Assembly (NCBI GenBank): GCA_002728725.1
Contig: PBVS01000013.1
Span: forward strand, 4,296 to 24,618
Origin: Woeseiaceae bacterium
Lineage (GTDB): Bacteria > Pseudomonadota > Gammaproteobacteria > Steroidobacterales > Woeseiaceae
Reading direction: 5' to 3'
Length of the DNA: 20,323 nt
Position numbers and translations under genes: made by a program. The notes beneath the pieces were generated by a model. That model made no database searches and was not told the origin of the DNA. It worked only from the letters and a program-made list of their open reading frames with translations. This document shows, in pieces, positions 1 through 8,276 of this stretch (the first letter of the stretch is position 1; the number at the start of each line of letters is the position of its first letter).

Positions 1-1389
1 ATAGGTCCAAATCCAAATAGTCGGTATTCTGGAATGCCAGACGATCCAAAGGGAGAAGGCCTCAAAGCAATCAATAAAGCAATGGCGTTAATAGAAAATG
101 CAACGCCGCAAGAAAAAGAAATCATTTCTGCACTTCATGTTCTCTATGATAAGGAGTCTATTCCTGACGATAATGATAGAGATATTGCCTACATGAAAGC
201 ATCAGAAAAACTGCAAGAAAAATACCCTAATGATCCAGATATTGTCACAATTTATGCTGAGTCATATATGAACATTGGCCGATGGGACTACTGGGAAAAA
301 GACGGCACACCAAAATCGATTACTACAAAGGTAGCCGATGCATTGGAAAATGTTCTTTTAACAAATCCCGATCATACAGGTGCTAACCATTTGCATATAC
401 ACCTATTAGAGGCATCTCAAGAACCAGAGAGAGCCCTGGCATCTGCTGACAGATTAGAAGCAACAATGCCAATAGTTGGACACGTAGTCCATATGCCTGC
501 TCATATATATGTTCGTGTTGGCCAATACGATAAAGCAATCGACAGTAACCTTCGTTCTGTTGATGTTGACAGAGAGTTTCTAGAAATATGGGGTGACCTA
601 CCATTTCCAAATATTGGCACATATCCACTATCAGCAAAAATACATCCACCGCATGCGATTGATTTTATCAAGTATGCAGCGACTGTTCAGGGTAACTATG
701 AAGTTGCAATAAAGGCAGCTAAAGACATGGAAGCACTGATGGATCCGAATAATCTTGGAGCTGTGAGAGCACAGACTGGATTTGCAGGACCGTGGCTAAT
801 AAATAAAATTTTTGGAAAATGGGATGCACTCCTTAATACCGAAAGAGCAGCTCAAGGAACACCCTACCTCGATGGAATATGGAGTTACGTCATTGGAAGT
901 GCTCACCTTGCAAATGGGGAGCTTTCAAAAGCTGAGATTGAGCTTGAAAAAATAAAACTCATTTTATCGATGGATAATGTTGATGAATATCGCGTTGGTG
1001 CGAACCCTGTCTCAACCGTGTTAAGTATGGCCGTACTTGCACTGACCGGAGAAATTCATGAAGCACGAGGAAATCTCGAAAAAGCAATTGAAGTATACTC
1101 CGATGCCGTAAAGATAGAAGATCAAAATAATTACACGGAACCTCCAAGCTGGCTCCAACCCATGCGACATTATTTAGGATCTGCGCTTCTTGACGCTGGG
1201 AGAGCATCTGAAGCAGAAGCCGTGTATAGAAGAGATCTAAAATGGCATAAAAATAATGGCTGGTCGTTGTTTGGCCTCTGGAAGAGTCTCGAAAAACAGG
1301 GAAAAATAAATGAGGCCGATCAAACATATCAAGATTTCAAAAAATCTTGGGCAGATTCTGACATCACTTTAACTCGATCAAGAATCTAA
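1..1389 (+). CDS. TPR-repeat protein, 5' end outside the window
   Basis: The reading frame is open from base 1, so the first ATG at 34 is probably internal and the gene starts upstream of the window. The visible part resembles a widespread bacterial family of large tetratricopeptide proteins. Family-like stretches include PDDPKGEGLKAI near the start, a YAESYMNIGRWDYW segment, NPDHTGANHLHIH, and MPAHIYVRVGQYDKAI. The last 150 residues again hold helical pairs with TPR-like spacing (ALTGEIHEARGNLEKAIEVY; LLDAGRASEAEAVYRRDL). TPR arrays bind proteins or peptides; no catalytic motif is visible, so no specific function can be given. The N-terminus is missing, so export cannot be judged. Its stop codon overlaps the convergent pabBC stop by four bases (1386-1389). 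Confidence 0.85.
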   Translation: MGPNPNSRYSGMPDDPKGEGLKAINKAMALIENATPQEKEIISALHVLYDKESIPDDNDRDIAYMKASEKLQEKYPNDPDIVTIYAESYMNIGRWDYWEKDGTPKSITTKVADALENVLLTNPDHTGANHLHIHLLEASQEPERALASADRLEATMPIVGHVVHMPAHIYVRVGQYDKAIDSNLRSVDVDREFLEIWGDLPFPNIGTYPLSAKIHPPHAIDFIKYAATVQGNYEVAIKAAKDMEALMDPNNLGAVRAQTGFAGPWLINKIFGKWDALLNTERAAQGTPYLDGIWSYVIGSAHLANGELSKAEIELEKIKLILSMDNVDEYRVGANPVSTVLSMAVLALTGEIHEARGNLEKAIEVYSDAVKIEDQNNYTEPPSWLQPMRHYLGSALLDAGRASEAEAVYRRDLKWHKNNGWSLFGLWKSLEKQGKINEADQTYQDFKKSWADSDITLTRSRI

Positions 1390-3119
1390 ATAAGCTTAAC
1401 GGGATACTTACCTCGAACGGAATTAATCAGATAAATTTCAGAATAAAGATTAATCTCTGCTTTAGGAATGATTCTTTCCTTAAGATGACCCTGACTTATC
1501 AAATGAGCACGATATGTTCCAGACAATAATCCACAGCTTACCGGAGGAGTATAGTATTCGCTGTCTTTTTTAAATATTACGTTGGATATGGTTGATTCTG
1601 TAATATTGCCAGCTTCATTCCAAAGCAAAATATCATCACAATCTGGATTTTCGCCTATGGCATTCTCATAAACACTTCTATTGGTCGTTTTATGATAAAG
1701 AGATCGATCTTCAGAATTAACTGGTCGCATTGCGAGCGAAATATAATGAGATTTATCCTTATTCTGTTCTTTGTAGGCCGAAGAAGTGAGGCGAATTTCT
1801 CCGTCTTTAGCCAAAAACAATCGAATTATCTTTTCTGATTCAGACTCTAGATTTTTAAGATAATCTTGAAGCTTGTAATTTATTTTTTCATGATGGAATT
1901 TAAAATTGTAAAATTCTGCTGAATCCTTTAGTCGATCTAAATGCAATTTTTCAAGAAATATCCTCTTGTTTGAGTCCCGACGCATAGTCTCAAATAACTC
2001 AAAATTCTGACTATTGGCTGACAAAATTGCTGATTTATTTTGACACTCATCCCATTCTTTCTGGCTCTCCGAATCCCAAACGATACCACTACCTGTCCCA
2101 TACACTGATCTACAGGCTTTCTTATCAGAGAGAATTGTTCTTATAGGAACACTAAATTGCGCCTCATTATTCGGCGCTATATAGCCAATTGCTCCCGTAT
2201 AAATTTCTCTTGGCTGTTCTTCAATTTCTGAAATAATTTTCATGCTTGACACTTTGGGAGCTCCGGTTACTGATGCACACGGAAAAAGTGCTTCAAAAAT
2301 TTCAGCTACACTTGCGCTTGTTTGTGATTCAATTGAAGAAGTCATTTGCCATACTGTAGGGTATTTTTCGATATCAAATTCAGAAAGAACTTCAACAGAT
2401 CCAGTATTCGAAATTTTTCCCATATCATTCCTCAACATATCTGTAATCATTATATTTTCTGCTTTATCCTTTTCAGAATTTTTCAACTCCTCCATTAATG
2501 CAATGTCCTCATGTAAGTTTTTTCCTCTTTTTGAGGTTCCTTTCATAGGTTTACATATGAGAGACTCTCCGCTCAATTTGAAGAAGAGCTCCGGGGACAT
2601 TGAAATAATTGCATGTTCATTAGAATCAATGAGTGCAGCATATGGAGCATCCTGTGCTTTTTCAAGAAAGAAGCCATATGGATTAGAAATGGTGTTAGTG
2701 TGCTTTCTCAGTGTGTAGTTTACCTGATATGTATTACCCAGTTTAATTTGATCTTTTATGTATTTAAGGTGATTTTCATAAAGAGTGCGATCAGTCGTAA
2801 TTTCCCAATCTATGACTTCTGCAGATTCAAGTTTCTGAGGTTCCAAGGTTCTCTCAATTTTATAATCTTTAAACAATCCAAAACAGATCAGAGGCAAACT
2901 GCCTTTTTCATTCACTCTATAAGCATTATCAAAAGCAGGGGCCGCCTCATAGCTTAAATAACCAGCTGCAATTAACTTTTTTTTCTCGACTTTATTTTGC
3001 ACTTCATTCAACACATTCTTCACGTGATTGAGATCATGTGTGTACAGAACTTCGAGTGGAGATGAAAATATTCTCCATGAATCATCTTTTTTATTTCTAA
3101 GAATAATTTTTTCAAGCAT
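1386..3119 (-). CDS. pabBC: Aminodeoxychorismate synthase component I fused to aminodeoxychorismate lyase (PabB-PabC)
   Basis: This is a 577-residue fusion for p-aminobenzoate synthesis in the folate pathway. Residues about 1-365 form the chorismate-binding PabB part, which converts chorismate plus ammonia to 4-amino-4-deoxychorismate. It carries PMKGT at 191-195; the lysine (K193) in this motif is characteristic of PabB, where TrpE has alanine. It also has TGAPK at 285-289 and SVPIRT at 323-328. Residues about 370-577 form a class IV PLP-fold lyase (PabC), which releases pyruvate to give PABA. K477 in YHKTTNR is the expected PLP lysine, followed by GNITESTISN (504-513) and SCGLLSGTYR. The glutamine amidotransferase PabA is not encoded in the window. 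There is no clear Shine-Dalgarno before the ATG. Naming is firm; separation from TrpE/MenF rests on K193 and the fused lyase. Confidence 0.93.
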   Translation of the reverse strand: MLEKIILRNKKDDSWRIFSSPLEVLYTHDLNHVKNVLNEVQNKVEKKKLIAAGYLSYEAAPAFDNAYRVNEKGSLPLICFGLFKDYKIERTLEPQKLESAEVIDWEITTDRTLYENHLKYIKDQIKLGNTYQVNYTLRKHTNTISNPYGFFLEKAQDAPYAALIDSNEHAIISMSPELFFKLSGESLICKPMKGTSKRGKNLHEDIALMEELKNSEKDKAENIMITDMLRNDMGKISNTGSVEVLSEFDIEKYPTVWQMTSSIESQTSASVAEIFEALFPCASVTGAPKVSSMKIISEIEEQPREIYTGAIGYIAPNNEAQFSVPIRTILSDKKACRSVYGTGSGIVWDSESQKEWDECQNKSAILSANSQNFELFETMRRDSNKRIFLEKLHLDRLKDSAEFYNFKFHHEKINYKLQDYLKNLESESEKIIRLFLAKDGEIRLTSSAYKEQNKDKSHYISLAMRPVNSEDRSLYHKTTNRSVYENAIGENPDCDDILLWNEAGNITESTISNVIFKKDSEYYTPPVSCGLLSGTYRAHLISQGHLKERIIPKAEINLYSEIYLINSVRGKYPVKLI

Positions 3120-3193
3120 AATTTACTGAGGAAGAATCAAAATAGTTAATTTTTTTATTATTCTAATATATCGAAATACAGGAATGTCAGAAA

Positions 3194-3808
3194 TTGAGCT
3201 TTAATTCATACAGAACAAACTCAAGCAACATGCCAGATGTTATATTTTTGCTCTTAGTAGCAAACTGCCTGGTATTCGCTCTTCAATTGCTTTTACCTGG
3301 CGTTTTTGAAAGGTATTTTGCACTCTGGCCAATGGACTCATCCCGGAACTTTTTTTCTGTATGGCAATTATTAACTTATGGCTTTCTTCATGGTGATTTC
3401 TACCATATTTTATTTAATATGTTCATGCTTTGGATGTTTGGCAGAGAATTGGCAATCATAATGGGCGCTGAACGTTTTCTATTTTACTATTTAACATGTG
3501 TCATGGGTGCTGGAATGATTCAGCTTCTCATCGCTGGTATGCAAGGTCTTTATTATCCAACTCTTGGTGCATCAGGAGGAGTATTTGGTTTGCTTCTGGC
3601 TTTTGGATTGGCTTTTCCGAATAGAATGGTTATGTTGATGTTTCCACCGATACCGATGAAGGCAAAGTACCTTGTAATTTTGGCTGGCGCAATGGAGCTT
3701 TATTTCGGGGTTTCTGGAAATGCACCAGGTATTGCAAACTTTGCTCACCTTGGGGGCATGATATTTGGGTTTTTACTACTGAAATATTGGGGTGTCGTTC
3801 GTTTCTAG
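3194..3808 (+). CDS. Rhomboid family intramembrane serine protease
   Basis: This polytopic inner-membrane protease of about 204 residues cleaves substrates within or next to the bilayer. The catalytic serine is S127 in GASGG (125-129) and the catalytic histidine is H185 in NFAHLGG. The HGDFYHILFNM segment supplies the oxyanion residues H71 and N75. Six hydrophobic segments fit the minimal bacterial rhomboid fold, and there is no extra soluble domain. The start is uncertain. TTG at 3194 has an AGGA ten bases upstream (3180-3183). The first in-frame ATG (3230) would drop 12 residues without touching the membrane core. The gene diverges from pabBC and converges on the MOSC gene, with one base between the two stop codons. 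Its substrate cannot be inferred. Confidence 0.93.
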   Translation: MSFNSYRTNSSNMPDVIFLLLVANCLVFALQLLLPGVFERYFALWPMDSSRNFFSVWQLLTYGFLHGDFYHILFNMFMLWMFGRELAIIMGAERFLFYYLTCVMGAGMIQLLIAGMQGLYYPTLGASGGVFGLLLAFGLAFPNRMVMLMFPPIPMKAKYLVILAGAMELYFGVSGNAPGIANFAHLGGMIFGFLLLKYWGVVRF

Positions 3809-3809
3809 T

Positions 3810-4247
3810 TTAGACGAGTATTTTTACAATGCTTCCAAGCTTTACATCGCCACCCTTCTTTACATTACAACAAACACCTCCTCTCCAGTTTGACATCAAT
3901 GCCTCTGTAAGACCATCAAATTGTTCATCCATTCTAGGGCATGGGTCCGTCTCTCTGGTAACCTCCAAAATGACTTCGCCAACTTGTATTTCATAGCCAG
4001 ATCGATGTAGGAAATCAATATTCTCAATAAGTATGTTTGCTCTTCGGTATGTCCAGGGTATTTGTGCATTAAGTTCATGACAAACATCATTCCATGAATT
4101 TTGCGACAATAACGTAACTTGTCTATTCAAAGCTGTTCCGCGAATATCCCCTGCCAATCCTGTCTTTTCATCTATGTATACAGAATCTATTGTTTCAATT
4201 TCCCCGCGAAGTTTCTCTCTTCTTGCAATACCAGTTACTTTTGCCAT
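3810..4247 (-). CDS. MOSC domain protein
   Basis: This is a 145-residue protein made almost entirely of one MOSC domain, the C-terminal module of molybdenum cofactor sulfurases and the fold of YiiM/YuaD-type proteins. Family features are the GIARREKLRGE start, the TGLAGDIRG segment (29-37), the RRANILIENIDF region, and a conserved cysteine, C103, in DPCPRM (102-106). That cysteine is the proposed sulfur or substrate-handling residue. A second cysteine pair lies in GGVCCNV near 126-127. MOSC proteins bind or transfer sulfur in connection with molybdenum cofactor. Two Mo enzymes, SoxC-like and MsrP, are encoded 11 kb away, but a link is only inference. The gene diverges from the dehalogenase-like gene across 56 bases. 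Confidence 0.85.
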   Translation of the reverse strand: MAKVTGIARREKLRGEIETIDSVYIDEKTGLAGDIRGTALNRQVTLLSQNSWNDVCHELNAQIPWTYRRANILIENIDFLHRSGYEIQVGEVILEVTRETDPCPRMDEQFDGLTEALMSNWRGGVCCNVKKGGDVKLGSIVKILV

Positions 4248-4303
4248 ATTTGTCTCTATATAATTTTATAAATAATCAATCTTACTAGTGGTAATCTTTA
4301 ATT

Positions 4304-5194
4304 ATGAAATATATCAGAACGCCTGAAAAATATTTTAAAAATTTAAAAGATTATTCTTTTCGACCGAACTACATCGATGTTGATGGTCTGAGAATGCATT
4401 ATGTTGATGAGGGGCCAAAAACAGCACCCATTGTATTGCTCTTGCATGGAGAACCAACATGGTCTTATTTGTATCGTTTTATGATAATGGATATACAAAA
4501 AGCAGGTTTTCGTGTAATTGCCCCAGATCTCATAGGTTTTGGTAAATCAGATAAATTATTGTCAGCTGAAGATTATACTTATGCCAATCATATTAGATGG
4601 ATGACATTATTCATTGTCAATCTAGATTTGTTTGAAATAAGTGTTTTTTTTCAGGATTGGGGTTCATTGATAGGCTTGAGGGTTTTGGTTGATGAAGAAG
4701 ATCGATTCGCTAGAGCAATATTGTCTAACGGCGCCTTACCCTCCGGAAGACAAAGGGTATCCAAAGCCTTTAAATATTGGAGAGCCTTTGCAAAATATAG
4801 TCCATGGTTTCCGATTGGACGTATCGTGAAGATGGGTTGTGCACGAAATTTAAGCAGTAGTGCTATGGATGCCTATGATGCCCCATTTCCTCAATCAAAA
4901 TATAAAATTGGAGCCAGAAAATTCCCGAGGCTTGTTCCAATAAATCCTAATGATATTGAATCAAAAAATAATTATGAGGCATTTAAAAAACTTACTTCAT
5001 GGAAAAAACCTTTTCTAACTCTATTTGGAGACCGCGATCCAATAACGAGAGGAGCTGAAAAAATATTCCAAAAGGAAATTCCGGGATGCAAAGGTCAAGA
5101 ACATAGAATTATAAAAAAAGCTGGTCACTTCATTCAGGAAGATCAGAGTGAAAAATTAAGCGAACTAATTATTGAGTTTATAAGGAAGAATTAA
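4304..5194 (+). CDS. Haloalkane dehalogenase-like alpha/beta hydrolase
   Basis: This 296-residue alpha/beta hydrolase most resembles haloalkane dehalogenases, which displace halide from alkyl halides through an aspartyl ester. The nucleophile elbow is QDWGS with D118 as nucleophile, not serine. W119 directly follows it, as in halide-stabilising enzymes. Other visible features are the oxyanion segment HGEPTWSY (48-55), the cap domain (about 140-225), FGDRDPITRG (241-250) with D245 the likely catalytic acid, and AGHFIQED with catalytic H275. This order of acid after the cap matches the HLD-I (DhlA/DhmA) subgroup. The main alternative is a fluoroacetate dehalogenase or epoxide hydrolase relative. 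No signal peptide is seen, so it is probably cytoplasmic. It ends four bases before the convergent fdxA stop. Confidence 0.85.
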   Translation: MKYIRTPEKYFKNLKDYSFRPNYIDVDGLRMHYVDEGPKTAPIVLLLHGEPTWSYLYRFMIMDIQKAGFRVIAPDLIGFGKSDKLLSAEDYTYANHIRWMTLFIVNLDLFEISVFFQDWGSLIGLRVLVDEEDRFARAILSNGALPSGRQRVSKAFKYWRAFAKYSPWFPIGRIVKMGCARNLSSSAMDAYDAPFPQSKYKIGARKFPRLVPINPNDIESKNNYEAFKKLTSWKKPFLTLFGDRDPITRGAEKIFQKEIPGCKGQEHRIIKKAGHFIQEDQSEKLSELIIEFIRKN

Positions 5195-5198
5195 TTTT

Positions 5199-5522
5199 TT
5201 AGCGTTCAAGAAGATGTAATTTATCTTTCACTTCTCGCCAATCATCGGCATCTTCTGGCGGGTCTTTCATCTCAACTATCACGGGCCACTTAGCTGACAA
5301 CTCTTCATTAATTTGAAGGAATTTTTCCTGATCTTCTGAAAGATCGTCTTCTGACAATATAGCATCGACGGGGCATTCTGGTTCGCATAAAGTACAATCG
5401 ATGCATTCATCAGGATCAATCACAAGCATATTCGGTCCCTCATGAAAACAATCAACGGGGCAAACCTCAACACAATCAGTAAGTTTGCATTTTATGCATG
5501 CTTCAGTAACAACAAATGTCAT
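5199..5522 (-). CDS. fdxA: Seven-iron ferredoxin FdxA ([3Fe-4S][4Fe-4S])
   Basis: This small, acidic, 107-residue cytoplasmic electron carrier matches the Azotobacter FdI family in length and cysteine layout. C9, C17 and C50 are placed to hold a [3Fe-4S] cluster. C21, C40, C43 and C46 are placed to hold a [4Fe-4S] cluster. C12 and C25 correspond to the extra, non-ligand cysteines of FdI. Both CP turns (CPVDC and CPVDA) are present. The C-terminal extension ending in LHLLER is typical of beta/gammaproteobacterial FdxA and supports the lineage guess. The redox partner is not evident. It lies 75 bases downstream of the MBL gene on the same strand, so it may be read through from that unit or use its own promoter. 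Confidence 0.95.
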   Translation of the reverse strand: MTFVVTEACIKCKLTDCVEVCPVDCFHEGPNMLVIDPDECIDCTLCEPECPVDAILSEDDLSEDQEKFLQINEELSAKWPVIVEMKDPPEDADDWREVKDKLHLLER

Positions 5523-5597
5523 ATTGGCTCTATCGCTTAATTTATAATTAATGTTAGCTTAAATACGTTTAAAGTAGATCAAAAGAAAGGCTTATTC

Positions 5598-6437
5598 TCA
5601 TAACACAAGACACCATTTATTTTCATCCATTATAACAATATTTTCTTTTTTCAGTTTCAGTAAATGCGCAAGCAGTGATCTCTCAGCCAAGAAGTGAATC
5701 TCGGTAACTGTATCATCATAAGCATATTTCACTAAATCCGATAACTTTATCTTGGGGTGCAATCGAAGACATTCAATGATCTTTTTTTCTCTTTCTAGTC
5801 GATGATTTACAGTTTGCTTTATTACTTCATAAGGGTTGTCGATGATCCCTCCATGAGCCGGTGCGATATAATTGATATCAAATGTTTCTATTTTTTTCAT
5901 TGAGTTTAGGTAGCTCTTCATATCACCATCAGGTGGGTTTATAAGAACAGAAGACCCTTCAATTATATGATCTCCAGAAAATAAACAGCGATGTCCGGCA
6001 TCATACAAACAAATATGATTGGAAGCATGACCAGGAGTACTGACCGCTTGCAAGATCTTATCTTCAATGGTTACAGTATCCCCATCCTCTAATTCATAAT
6101 CTGGTACGAAAGTCAGATCCTGATCTGGAAGATTTGGTGGAAGCCTTCCAATAACTGAAGCATCTGTAGCTTTTTTTAGAATCTTTGCTGCAGGAGAGTG
6201 ATCTGGGTGAGTGTGCGTAGCCAGAATTAAATCAATATCCCCATTTGTAAAATTTAATATATTTTCTATGTGTTCAGGTATATCTGGACCAGGATCAATG
6301 ATCAGGAATTTTTTTTCTCCGATAATGTATGTATTTGTTCCAGGTCCCGTCATCAAACCAGGGTTTGGTGCAGTAATTCTATGGACAGAACTGTTTATTT
6401 GATGGAATTTTCCAGGTAACGGGGCTTTTATTTGCAT
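5598..6437 (-). CDS. MBL-fold metallo-hydrolase, LACTB2-like
   Basis: This is a 279-residue metallo-beta-lactamase-fold hydrolase. The two-metal site is complete: HTHPDH at 75-80 (H75, H77, D79, H80), H137 in TPGHASNH, D156 in FSGDH, and the late histidine in APAHGG near 205. The GPGTNTY segment at 31-37 and the C-terminal winged-helix tail (about 210-279) are typical of the LACTB2 branch. Members of that branch act as nucleases or thioester/ester hydrolases; the substrate here is unknown. The NUDIX gene ends 24 bases upstream on the same strand, so the two are probably co-transcribed. This pairing recurs in proteobacteria. No strong Shine-Dalgarno precedes the ATG. Confidence 0.9.
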   Translation of the reverse strand: MQIKAPLPGKFHQINSSVHRITAPNPGLMTGPGTNTYIIGEKKFLIIDPGPDIPEHIENILNFTNGDIDLILATHTHPDHSPAAKILKKATDASVIGRLPPNLPDQDLTFVPDYELEDGDTVTIEDKILQAVSTPGHASNHICLYDAGHRCLFSGDHIIEGSSVLINPPDGDMKSYLNSMKKIETFDINYIAPAHGGIIDNPYEVIKQTVNHRLEREKKIIECLRLHPKIKLSDLVKYAYDDTVTEIHFLAERSLLAHLLKLKKENIVIMDENKWCLVL

Positions 6438-6461
6438 TTTTTTTGATGATGTTTTATTTGA

Positions 6462-7223
6462 TTACTCCAGTGGTGCATCACCGCGAAGTTCAGCTGCAGT
6501 GAGCTCAGGAAAATAGCATGGAATTCCTTCATCACACTTTTTTGAGGCCCATTTTAGTATATCTTGGGTATATTTAAATTCTCTAATTTGCATTAAAGAA
6601 ATGGCCGTGGGGTGAGGAATATTAATTTCTTTTTTTCTCCTCATTATGAGCGCCTCTCTCGGAGACACCCATTTAGTATCAATTAACTCATTTCCGCAAT
6701 GATTTGCAGACTGATTGGCTGGCATTTCTGTCATAAAGAACCGCGTTGTGAAACGATGCGTCAATCTCAAAGGCGTGATCCAAAAAGAAAAATAAATTAA
6801 CCTCTCATGATTTAGGGTTAATTCAGTTTCCTTTAAAAATTGATTCCAATTCATCTCACCATAGTTCAATTTGTTTCTATAATCTTTTATATCAAGATAG
6901 TCAGGAAAGTTTCCTTTTTTATCCTTAGCAAGAAGAATCCCGGCTTCCTCATACAGCTCGCGAATTGCGGCGCTGTAATATGCAAAACCGCCTGTTTTTA
7001 GATTCAATTTTTCATTGAATAGATTTCGCTCTTTTAAAGAAAGCGCTTCCTCCTCTCTCGTATCTGTTTTTTCAAGCACACCGCCTGGAAAAACATAGCT
7101 TGATCCGAAGGATGTATTTTTTTTCCTAAGCATCATCAATACCTCAAGCTCAGCTTTACCTTGCCTCACGAGCAAGACCGTTGATGACGGTAAAGGCTCG
7201 ATATGCTTATCTGTAATTTTCAT
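6462..7223 (-). CDS. NUDIX hydrolase, NUDT19/NUDT7-like
   Basis: This 253-residue NUDIX hydrolase cleaves nucleoside diphosphates linked to another group. The domain begins near residue 11 (LPSSTVLLVR). It has YVFPGGVLE (43-51) and the Nudix helix core REL-YEEAG at 88-95 with the metal-binding EE pair. About 40 residues separate the GG from the REL-YEE half. That long insertion is a feature of the NUDT19 branch, whose studied members act on CoA derivatives, so acyl-CoA hydrolysis is a reasonable but unproven guess. The later motif NELIDTKWVSPREAL resembles the substrate-side loop of this branch. It is the first gene of a probable operon with the MBL hydrolase and diverges from the EamA gene across 117 bases. 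Confidence 0.88.
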   Translation of the reverse strand: MKITDKHIEPLPSSTVLLVRQGKAELEVLMMLRKKNTSFGSSYVFPGGVLEKTDTREEEALSLKERNLFNEKLNLKTGGFAYYSAAIRELYEEAGILLAKDKKGNFPDYLDIKDYRNKLNYGEMNWNQFLKETELTLNHERLIYFSFWITPLRLTHRFTTRFFMTEMPANQSANHCGNELIDTKWVSPREALIMRRKKEINIPHPTAISLMQIREFKYTQDILKWASKKCDEGIPCYFPELTAAELRGDAPLE

Positions 7224-7340
7224 AGGAATTTTGGATTGGTGGAATCAAAAATTATTTTCTAAATATATAAAGAATAAAGATCAATCTATAAAAAGATTTA
7301 ATATAATCTATTTTTTTATCCTCTGGCATAAAATATTCTT

Positions 7341-8216
7341 ATGTTTATTGCTTTATCCTACATACTGGTCGTTTTGATTTGGGGTTCTTCTTGGATCGCA
7401 ATCACATATCAATACGGTATCGTTCCTGATGAACTTTCAGTGAGTTATCGTTTTTTTATAGCCTCAATGTGTTTATTTATAACATGCAAAGCTAAAAAGG
7501 AATCTATCGGAATTAATTTAAAAAATTACCCAATGATAATTTTAATGGGAAGCACAATGTTTTGTTTCAATTATCTCTTTACGTATTACGGTATGCATGA
7601 TGTTGTGAGTGGATTAGCTGCAATTTTATTTAGCTTGATGGTTGTAAGTAATGCTTTCTTTGAAAAGTTATTTTTTGGAAGAAGGATCGAAAATAGAATC
7701 ATCGCGGCGGCAATCATTGGGATAATTGGACTTGTATATATTTTTTTTACGGAAATCAATGAGCAAGCAAATAATGCAGATACAATCTATGGGGTGAGTT
7801 GGCTTCTAGTTGCTGTACTCATTTCTTCTCTTGGAAATATGACTGCTATTGTGAATATTAATCGGGGTATACCTATAATTATAGCAAATGCGCATGCGAT
7901 GCTGTGGGGCTCAATAATTTCTTTTGCAGTTGCGATAATTTTAGGAAAGCCGATTGTTTTTGATAGTAATCCAAGCTACATATTCTCGCTTATCTATCTT
8001 GCGGTGGCGGCTTCAGCAATAACTTTTGTTTGTTATTTGATTTTGATTAGAGAGATTGGATCAACTAGAACTGCTTATACGTCTTTATTGTTTCCTGTAG
8101 TGGCGCTATTTATTTCAACTATGACGGGTGAGTATTCTTGGTCACTTTATTCGCTCATTGGAGTAATTTTTATCTTATTTGGGACTTGGTTGGCTTTACC
8201 TAAAATAACTAAGTAA
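7341..8216 (+). CDS. EamA/DMT superfamily transporter (RhaT-like)
   Basis: This 291-residue inner-membrane protein has about ten hydrophobic segments arranged as two five-helix EamA halves. Motifs typical of the family are LIWGSSWIAI in helix 1 with PDELSVSYRFFIAS after it, and AVAASAITFVCYLILIREIG with SLLFPVVALFIS in the second half. Drug/metabolite transporters export or import small metabolites, often amino acids. The substrate cannot be read from the sequence. It is the first gene on the plus strand after the divergent NUDIX gene. A promoter-like TATAAT lies between it and the next gene, so it may be monocistronic. No convincing Shine-Dalgarno precedes the ATG at 7341. Confidence 0.9.
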   Translation: MFIALSYILVVLIWGSSWIAITYQYGIVPDELSVSYRFFIASMCLFITCKAKKESIGINLKNYPMIILMGSTMFCFNYLFTYYGMHDVVSGLAAILFSLMVVSNAFFEKLFFGRRIENRIIAAAIIGIIGLVYIFFTEINEQANNADTIYGVSWLLVAVLISSLGNMTAIVNINRGIPIIIANAHAMLWGSIISFAVAIILGKPIVFDSNPSYIFSLIYLAVAASAITFVCYLILIREIGSTRTAYTSLLFPVVALFISTMTGEYSWSLYSLIGVIFILFGTWLALPKITK

Positions 8217-8218
8217 TC

Positions 8219-8247
8219 TTATTATTAAATGAAAGCTGAGATATAAT
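8219..8247 (+). promoter_or_regulatory. Candidate sigma70 promoter for the TPR-msrA unit
   Basis: A perfect TATAAT at 8242-8247 lies 29 bases before the TPR gene start. With a 17-base spacer the -35 hexamer would be TTATTA (8219-8224), which is weak. Transcription would start near 8254. The call rests on the perfect -10 and its position between genes. Confidence 0.45.
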
Positions 8248-8276
8248 TTAAATACATTTAATTCATATTTATAACG

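Noticed and set aside
2242..2718. Plus-strand open frame of 158 codons opposite pabBC
   Set aside because: It lies wholly within the conserved PabB catalytic region on the other strand and resembles no protein family.
3184..3204. Seven-codon ATG frame just before the rhomboid start
   Set aside because: It is short, overlaps the TTG start, and shows no runs of regulatory codons that would suggest a leader peptide.
4304..5194. Epoxide hydrolase as the identity of the alpha/beta hydrolase
   Set aside because: The nucleophile motif QDWGS and the acid-histidine placement fit haloalkane dehalogenases better, and the two cap tyrosines of epoxide hydrolases could not be placed.
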